A stretch of DNA of 64,000 bases from Vibrio gazogenes (lineage in GTDB: Bacteria; Pseudomonadota; Gammaproteobacteria; Enterobacterales; Vibrionaceae). Position 1 is the stretch's first letter. Every line of letters begins with the position of its first letter. A program made the position numbers and the translations under genes. Location: assembly GCF_002196515.1 (NCBI RefSeq), contig NZ_CP018836.1, positions 682,001-746,000 of the forward strand, read 5' to 3'. Positions 60,001 through 64,000 of this stretch are shown piece by piece. Under the pieces are notes generated by a model that had not been told where the DNA came from, did not search any database, and saw only the letters and a list, made by a program, of their open reading frames with translations.

Positions 60001-60597
60001 CCGTTGCATTTGATTGGGAAGATACAGTCCTAAATAAGCTTGAGTTAATCTGACCGCTTCTTCTGCCATATCTCTTTCTATACAGCCGTGCTCTCTATAT
60101 GAAAGCGAGTAAACCTTATCCGCCGTTTGCAGTGCAATAGCAAAAATATTAATATTTTCAGGTAATGCCGGAAGATTAAAATAACGGTGATAGATATTTT
60201 CGACACGTTGACCTAATGCAAAATCATTTTCCACATCAGAATGATTGATACTGGTAAATGTATGCCGACTCAGTATTAATTTTTGTGCAATCGCATTATC
60301 TTCATAATATTGAACATATCCAGATTCAATCATACGGTTAATATCAGACCAATGTTTAATTTCATCCGGTTTTATACAACTATCTAATATAGCATCAAAA
60401 TCTGTAAATACATCCGCCATCAGTGATTGGAAGAGACATTCTATATTTGGATAGTGATGATATACCGTTGATGTTGCAATGCCACATTCTTTGGCAATAT
60501 CGTATATCGAGATATCGTTCGCATCTCTGCGCTCAATAAGATTCATCACTGCATGATGTATTCTATCCAATTTTTTCTCTTTGCTAATTTTTTGCAT
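59968..60597 (-). CDS. TetR-family regulator of the agmatine/carbamate locus
   Basis: 209 residues from MQKISKEKKLDRIHHAVMNL, behind AGGGTGG; an in-frame start seven codons upstream is less well placed. The helix-turn-helix is NDISIYDIAKECGIATSTVYHHYPN (about 26-50). The C-terminus is unusual: the last ten residues (IYPSNLKMQD) are encoded by the arm of the palindromic repeat. It lies upstream of the carbamate kinase gene's end on the same strand and opposite the permease operon. Nested palindromes just upstream of it suggest autoregulation and control of the agu genes. Confidence 0.88.
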   Translation of the reverse strand: MQKISKEKKLDRIHHAVMNLIERRDANDISIYDIAKECGIATSTVYHHYPNIECLFQSLMADVFTDFDAILDSCIKPDEIKHWSDINRMIESGYVQYYEDNAIAQKLILSRHTFTSINHSDVENDFALGQRVENIYHRYFNLPALPENINIFAIALQTADKVYSLSYREHGCIERDMAEEAVRLTQAYLGLYLPNQMQRIYPSNLKMQD

Positions 60598-60621
60598 ATA
60601 ATCCACCCTATGTTTCAATAG

Positions 60622-60657
60622 TATGGATAGAGATACCCTGACAATTGGGTATCCATA
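60622..60657. promoter_or_regulatory. Nested palindromic operator upstream of the TetR gene
   Basis: TATGGATA (60622) and TATCCATA (60650) enclose GATACCC (60632) and GGGTATC (60647). The half site TATCCAT recurs at 61769, before the permease gene. Confidence 0.65.
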
Positions 60658-60691
60658 TCGCTTTGATCAATAATTGGTATGAGACCATTCA

Positions 60692-61600
60692 TTAAGGATG
60701 AATATGAGTTCCTGAAGTGCCTTTAATAATATCCAGAGCGTAATAGAGATCACCAATATGTGCGGTTTTTCCTGTTTGTTGAACAAACTGGCAACAAGCA
60801 TCAACCTTGGGTCCCATGGAACCGGCAGCAAAGTTATAGCCTTGAATTTCTGCCACGGAGACATCATGCAGCTGTTGTTCGTTGTCGGTTCCCCAGTCTA
60901 AACAAACATGAGTACCGTCCGTCAGAATAATCAGGTGTTCTGCACCAATTTCTTTGGCAATCAGCGCTGCACTCATATCTTTATCGATGACCGCTTCAAA
61001 ACCTTCATAAGCATGATTTTTCTCGATCACTGGCGTACCACCGCCGCCACCACAAATAACCAGATGATCTTTTTCAAGTAAATCTTTAATTGCTTTAATT
61101 TCTAATACTTCTTTAGGTTTTGGTGATGGTACAACCCGACGCCAATATTGACCATCGGGTTTAACAACCCAATTATTTTTATCTGCCAGAGCTAAAGCCT
61201 CGGCTTCGTTATATACTGGCCCAATGAATTTAGTCGGGTTTAAAATAGCAGGGTCATTTGAGTCTACGACCATTCTTGTTAATATTGTTGTGGTATATTT
61301 ATCATCAATCGCGGCATTTAAACCCTGCTGAATTAAATATCCAATCATACCTTGTGTTTCTGCACCTAATACATCGAATGGATAAGACGGACAATCTTTA
61401 TAAGCATCATTTTGCAATGAAAGCAGGCCGACTTGTGGTCCGTTACCATGAACAATGACTAATCGGTAATTTTTACTTAATTCAGCAAGTGATTCAGATG
61501 TTTTGGTGATGCTCTTTTTTTGATTATCACAACTCATTATTTCACCACGTTGAAGTAATGCATTGCCACCGATAGCAACAACAATAATTGGCTTGTTCAT
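60692..61600 (-). CDS. arcC: Carbamate kinase
   Basis: 302 residues, the family length. Signatures are VVAIGGNALLQRGE (5-18), VIVHGNGPQVGLLSLQND (about 48-65), the PIVVGPVY-like region KFIGPVYNEAEA, VICGGGGGTPVI (about 186-197) and ILTDGTHVCLDWGT. It converts carbamoyl phosphate and ADP to ATP, CO2 and ammonia. With agmatine deiminase and the antiporter on the other side, it completes an energy-yielding agmatine pathway; the carbamoyltransferase should lie beyond the window. The start follows GAGGAATTTTTT. Confidence 0.94.
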   Translation of the reverse strand: MNKPIIVVAIGGNALLQRGEIMSCDNQKKSITKTSESLAELSKNYRLVIVHGNGPQVGLLSLQNDAYKDCPSYPFDVLGAETQGMIGYLIQQGLNAAIDDKYTTTILTRMVVDSNDPAILNPTKFIGPVYNEAEALALADKNNWVVKPDGQYWRRVVPSPKPKEVLEIKAIKDLLEKDHLVICGGGGGTPVIEKNHAYEGFEAVIDKDMSAALIAKEIGAEHLIILTDGTHVCLDWGTDNEQQLHDVSVAEIQGYNFAAGSMGPKVDACCQFVQQTGKTAHIGDLYYALDIIKGTSGTHIHP

Positions 61601-61881
61601 AAAAAATTCCTCTTTAGAATTTTATTCATTTTATGTGTGCCGTGTATGCACATTGATAGAGAATATTTATTTATGCTAGTCGAAGAGAAATAAAACTAAA
61701 ATTGATCAGAGTCAATATTCCGAATTTATCGATTATTTTGAATTAAAAGTGTTACCTCTATTTTAATCTATCCATGAAAACTTCAATCAAAGCCGATAGT
61801 GAATTTTTATCACAGTGTTCAGGTCAATATTCAGTCAGTCTTAATCAAAAGCAGCAACGACGTCTTTGAAGGAGAATAACT
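61601..61881. promoter_or_regulatory. Divergent promoter region of the agmatine locus
   Basis: About 280 A+T-rich bases between arcC and the antiporter gene. TATCCATG at 61769 matches the half site of the putative TetR operator. AAGGAG lies seven bases before the antiporter ATG. Confidence 0.45.
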
Positions 61882-63285
61882 ATGAGTACTGAGCAAAAAG
61901 GAAAAATGGGGGTCGCCAGTATAGCGTTATTTACGTTATGTGCGGTGCTCGTTGTCGATACACTCACGGCTTCTGCGAGCATCGGTGTAAGTGCTATCGG
62001 TTGGTGGGTGGTCATGTTGATTTTCTTCGTTATCCCCTATGGATTAATCACGTCAGAACTAAGTACAGCCTACCCTGGTGAAGGTGGGATTTACGACTGG
62101 GTTAAGTCAGCTTTTGATTTCAAATGGGCGGTACGGACCACTTGGTTTTACTGGATAAACGTCGGTTTATGGATGCCCGCAGTTTACATCATGTTTGCCG
62201 GTATGTTCGCCGAACTCTTTATGCCTGATCTGTCATTGTGGGGACAAATTGCGATTTGCATCGCTCTGACCTGGTTAACGATATGGATCTGTAATGTCTC
62301 GGCAGATATTGGGGTTTGGGTCACCAACGTTGGCGCAATTTTGAAGATTATGGTTATCGGCACAGTTGGTGTGGGCGGTTTTATCTATGGCATGAAACAT
62401 GGTGTTGCCAATGAATTTTCGCTCCAAACGATGACACCGGGTGTTGACTCTGCGGTCGCGTTCTTACCTGCGATTGTCTTTAACCTCATGGGATTTGAGC
62501 TGGTCGCAACCATGACTTCAGAAATGAAAGATGTTCGTGATATGCCGAAAGCGGTGTTCCTTTCTATCGGCATTACAGCATTTTTATACATCTTTGGTAC
62601 AGTCGGTATTTTGATGGCGTTACCCGTTAAAGATATTGGCTTGGTCGCCGGCTTGATCGATACCTTTAAAACCTTGTTTGGTGGCGGTGCAATGGGGACA
62701 GCGATGGTTTATGCCCTCGGGGTTTGTGCTCTCCTGACGCTGATCGGCAACATGGTGAGCTGGACAATGGGCGCAAGCCGGGCTGCGGCTGAAGCTGCAC
62801 AAGAAGGTGAGTTACCGGCGGCTGTGGCAAAAGTATCTGAGAAAGGCTCTCCGGTTGGGGCAAATAACATTACGGGAATCGTTTCTACCGTGGTCATTAT
62901 CTCTTACGCGTTTTTCGCACAAGGGAACGACGATCTGTTCTGGTCGGTGTTTGCTTTCTCAAGCTGCATCTTCTTATTGCCTTATTTATTCATGTTCCCA
63001 GCGTACTTGAAACTTCGCGTTACGGATGGCGGACATGAGCGACCATTCAAGGTCCCTGGGGGTCGGGGAATGCAGTGGTTAATGTCAATCGTCTGTTTCT
63101 TGGTCGTTTTTCAAGCCGTAATTCTTTTCATCTTCCCGGAAGCGCTGGATTTAGAAGTGGCTGACTGGAATTACACCGCCCCTGTCTTGATCGGCGTCAT
63201 CGTGACCATTGTGATGGGTGAGTGGATTCTATCCGGCGCACTGAAAAGAAAACAAAATGAATTAAAGCAGCAAGATACTGAATGA
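61882..63285 (+). CDS. APC-family antiporter, probable agmatine/putrescine exchanger
   Basis: 467 residues with 12 hydrophobic helices. TM1 is ALFTLCAVLVVDTLTASASIG-like (about 15-35), YPGEGGIYDWVKSAF is the APC consensus after TM2 (about 65-79), and TM6 contains FNLMGFELVATMTSEMKDV. The position, directly before agmatine deiminase (AATGAGGAG junction), identifies it as the agmatine:putrescine exchanger of this catabolic route, by analogy with AguD-type proteins. The length and the adjoining gene support this, though the substrate is inferred from context. Confidence 0.88.
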   Translation: MSTEQKGKMGVASIALFTLCAVLVVDTLTASASIGVSAIGWWVVMLIFFVIPYGLITSELSTAYPGEGGIYDWVKSAFDFKWAVRTTWFYWINVGLWMPAVYIMFAGMFAELFMPDLSLWGQIAICIALTWLTIWICNVSADIGVWVTNVGAILKIMVIGTVGVGGFIYGMKHGVANEFSLQTMTPGVDSAVAFLPAIVFNLMGFELVATMTSEMKDVRDMPKAVFLSIGITAFLYIFGTVGILMALPVKDIGLVAGLIDTFKTLFGGGAMGTAMVYALGVCALLTLIGNMVSWTMGASRAAAEAAQEGELPAAVAKVSEKGSPVGANNITGIVSTVVIISYAFFAQGNDDLFWSVFAFSSCIFLLPYLFMFPAYLKLRVTDGGHERPFKVPGGRGMQWLMSIVCFLVVFQAVILFIFPEALDLEVADWNYTAPVLIGVIVTIVMGEWILSGALKRKQNELKQQDTE

Positions 63286-63296
63286 GGAGTATTGAG

Positions 63297-64000
63297 ATGA
63301 GCAAATTATTAGCGACAACCCCAAAACAAGACGGCTTCAGAATGCCGGCTGAACATGAACCTCACAGTGAAGTGTGGATGGCATGGCCTGAGCGGACGGA
63401 TAACTGGCGTGATGGTGCCAAACCCGCTCAGCGAGCTTTCGTTGAAGTCGCGACACAGATTCGCGCAACCACACCGGTCACCATGCTGGTGAGTGCAGAC
63501 CAGTATGATAATGCCGTGTCTCGTCTGCCTGATAACATCAGAGTGTTAGAAGTCTCAACCGATGATTCCTGGATGCGGGATATCGGCGCCAGTTACGTCG
63601 TCAATGATAAAGGCGAACGCCGTGGTGTTGACTGGGAGTTTAATGCCTGGGGTGGTTTTGTTGATGGTCTCTACTGGCCTTGGAAACGCGACGACCAAGT
63701 CGCGCAGAAAATGTGTGAAATGACGGGAGACAGCCGTTATCGCGCACCGATTGTTTTAGAAGGTGGTTCAATTCATGTTGACGGTGAAGGCACACTTTAT
63801 ACAACGGAAGAGTGTTTGCTGCATGCCAGCCGGAACCCCGATTTAACCAAAGAAGAATTAAGCAACATTCTTGGTGAACACTTAAATGTCGAAAAGATTA
63901 TCTGGTTACCTCATGGCTTATATAACGACGAAACCAATGGTCACGTTGATAACCTTCTTCATGTCGTGAAGCCCGGAGAAGTTGTTCTGACCTGGTGTGA
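63297..64000 (+). CDS. aguA: Agmatine deiminase (5' part, cut by window end)
   Basis: The first 234 codons of a protein of about 365 residues, starting MSKLLATTPKQDGFRMPAEH behind TGAGGAGTATTGAG. Family motifs in view are HSEVWMAWPERTDNWRDGAKPAQ (about 23-45), DDSWMRDIGASYVVN (substrate contacts), APIVLEGGSIHVDGEGTLYTTEECLL (about 150-175) and YNDETNGHVDN with the catalytic histidine. The nucleophilic cysteine near the C-terminus is outside the window. It hydrolyses agmatine to N-carbamoylputrescine and ammonia. It is cotranscribed with the antiporter, with 11 bases between them. Confidence 0.95.
   Translation, partial: MSKLLATTPKQDGFRMPAEHEPHSEVWMAWPERTDNWRDGAKPAQRAFVEVATQIRATTPVTMLVSADQYDNAVSRLPDNIRVLEVSTDDSWMRDIGASYVVNDKGERRGVDWEFNAWGGFVDGLYWPWKRDDQVAQKMCEMTGDSRYRAPIVLEGGSIHVDGEGTLYTTEECLLHASRNPDLTKEELSNILGEHLNVEKIIWLPHGLYNDETNGHVDNLLHVVKPGEVVLTWC

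Overview
The window looks like a chromosomal segment of a Vibrio species. The evidence is a vibriolysin-type M4 protease, VCR-like integron attC sites, a Qnr pentapeptide protein of the type carried on Vibrio chromosomes, a Vibrio-style 120-bp palindromic repeat, and LuxR/HapR-, MalT- and Fur-like sites. The complete anaerobic corrin-ring pathway is unusual for the genus. It may point to the V. gazogenes/V. ruber group, but that placement is inference only. No rRNA, tRNA, CRISPR array or integrase gene was seen.

Layout. 1-4.9 kb: the 3' part of a peptide ABC transporter operon (binding protein, two permeases, two ATPases). 5.5-13.8 kb: secreted M4 protease, alpha/beta hydrolase, SDR oxidoreductase, a small basic protein, a CspA-type protein, a MerR regulator with an NAD(P)H-quinone-oxidoreductase-like flavoprotein, and an EptA-type phosphoethanolamine transferase. 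13.9-26.5 kb: a tightly overlapped minus-strand operon cbiC-D-E-T-F-G-H-J-K-L-M-N-Q-O behind a cobalamin riboswitch, with divergent cobA and a CobC-like phosphatase. It makes and methylates the cobalt-corrin ring and imports cobalt. cbiA, cbiP, cbiB and the nucleotide-loop genes are not in view. 27-29 kb: a secreted GH13 alpha-amylase with two C-terminal starch-binding-like repeats and MalT-like boxes upstream.

29.3-40.5 kb is an accessory region built like a sedentary chromosomal integron. Short, mostly minus-strand, unrelated genes are separated by attC-like sites: a PD-(D/E)XK-like protein, a truncated LysE, a broken yehS, GNAT acetyltransferases, a SnoaL-like protein, a lipoprotein/coiled-coil pair and a small secreted protein. 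It also holds a REP-type tyrosine transposase, a secreted MTA/SAH nucleosidase, an MNT-HEPN fusion and a TetR/Rid pair with three operators.

40.9-47.9 kb: a Fur-type siderophore uptake locus (binding protein, two permeases, ATPase, FhuF-like reductase, convergent TonB receptor). 48.2-51.9 kb: a chemoreceptor next to a lone peptide-type binding protein. 52.5-58.9 kb: a qnr gene followed by an attC-like remnant, metY, a DUF2937 protein, PhzF, and an operon of a 47-residue ORF, a membrane diiron desaturase, a LysE exporter and a 2Fe-2S ferredoxin. 59-64 kb: a solo B3/B4 protein, then an agmatine/carbamoyl-phosphate catabolic locus (TetR regulator, carbamate kinase, APC antiporter, agmatine deiminase cut by the window end).

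The most unusual signals are the short tandem-repeat arrays clustered on the cobalamin locus, the integrase-less cassette region with a 153-bp segment repeated 16 kb away, and the peptide-ORF/desaturase/exporter/ferredoxin operon.
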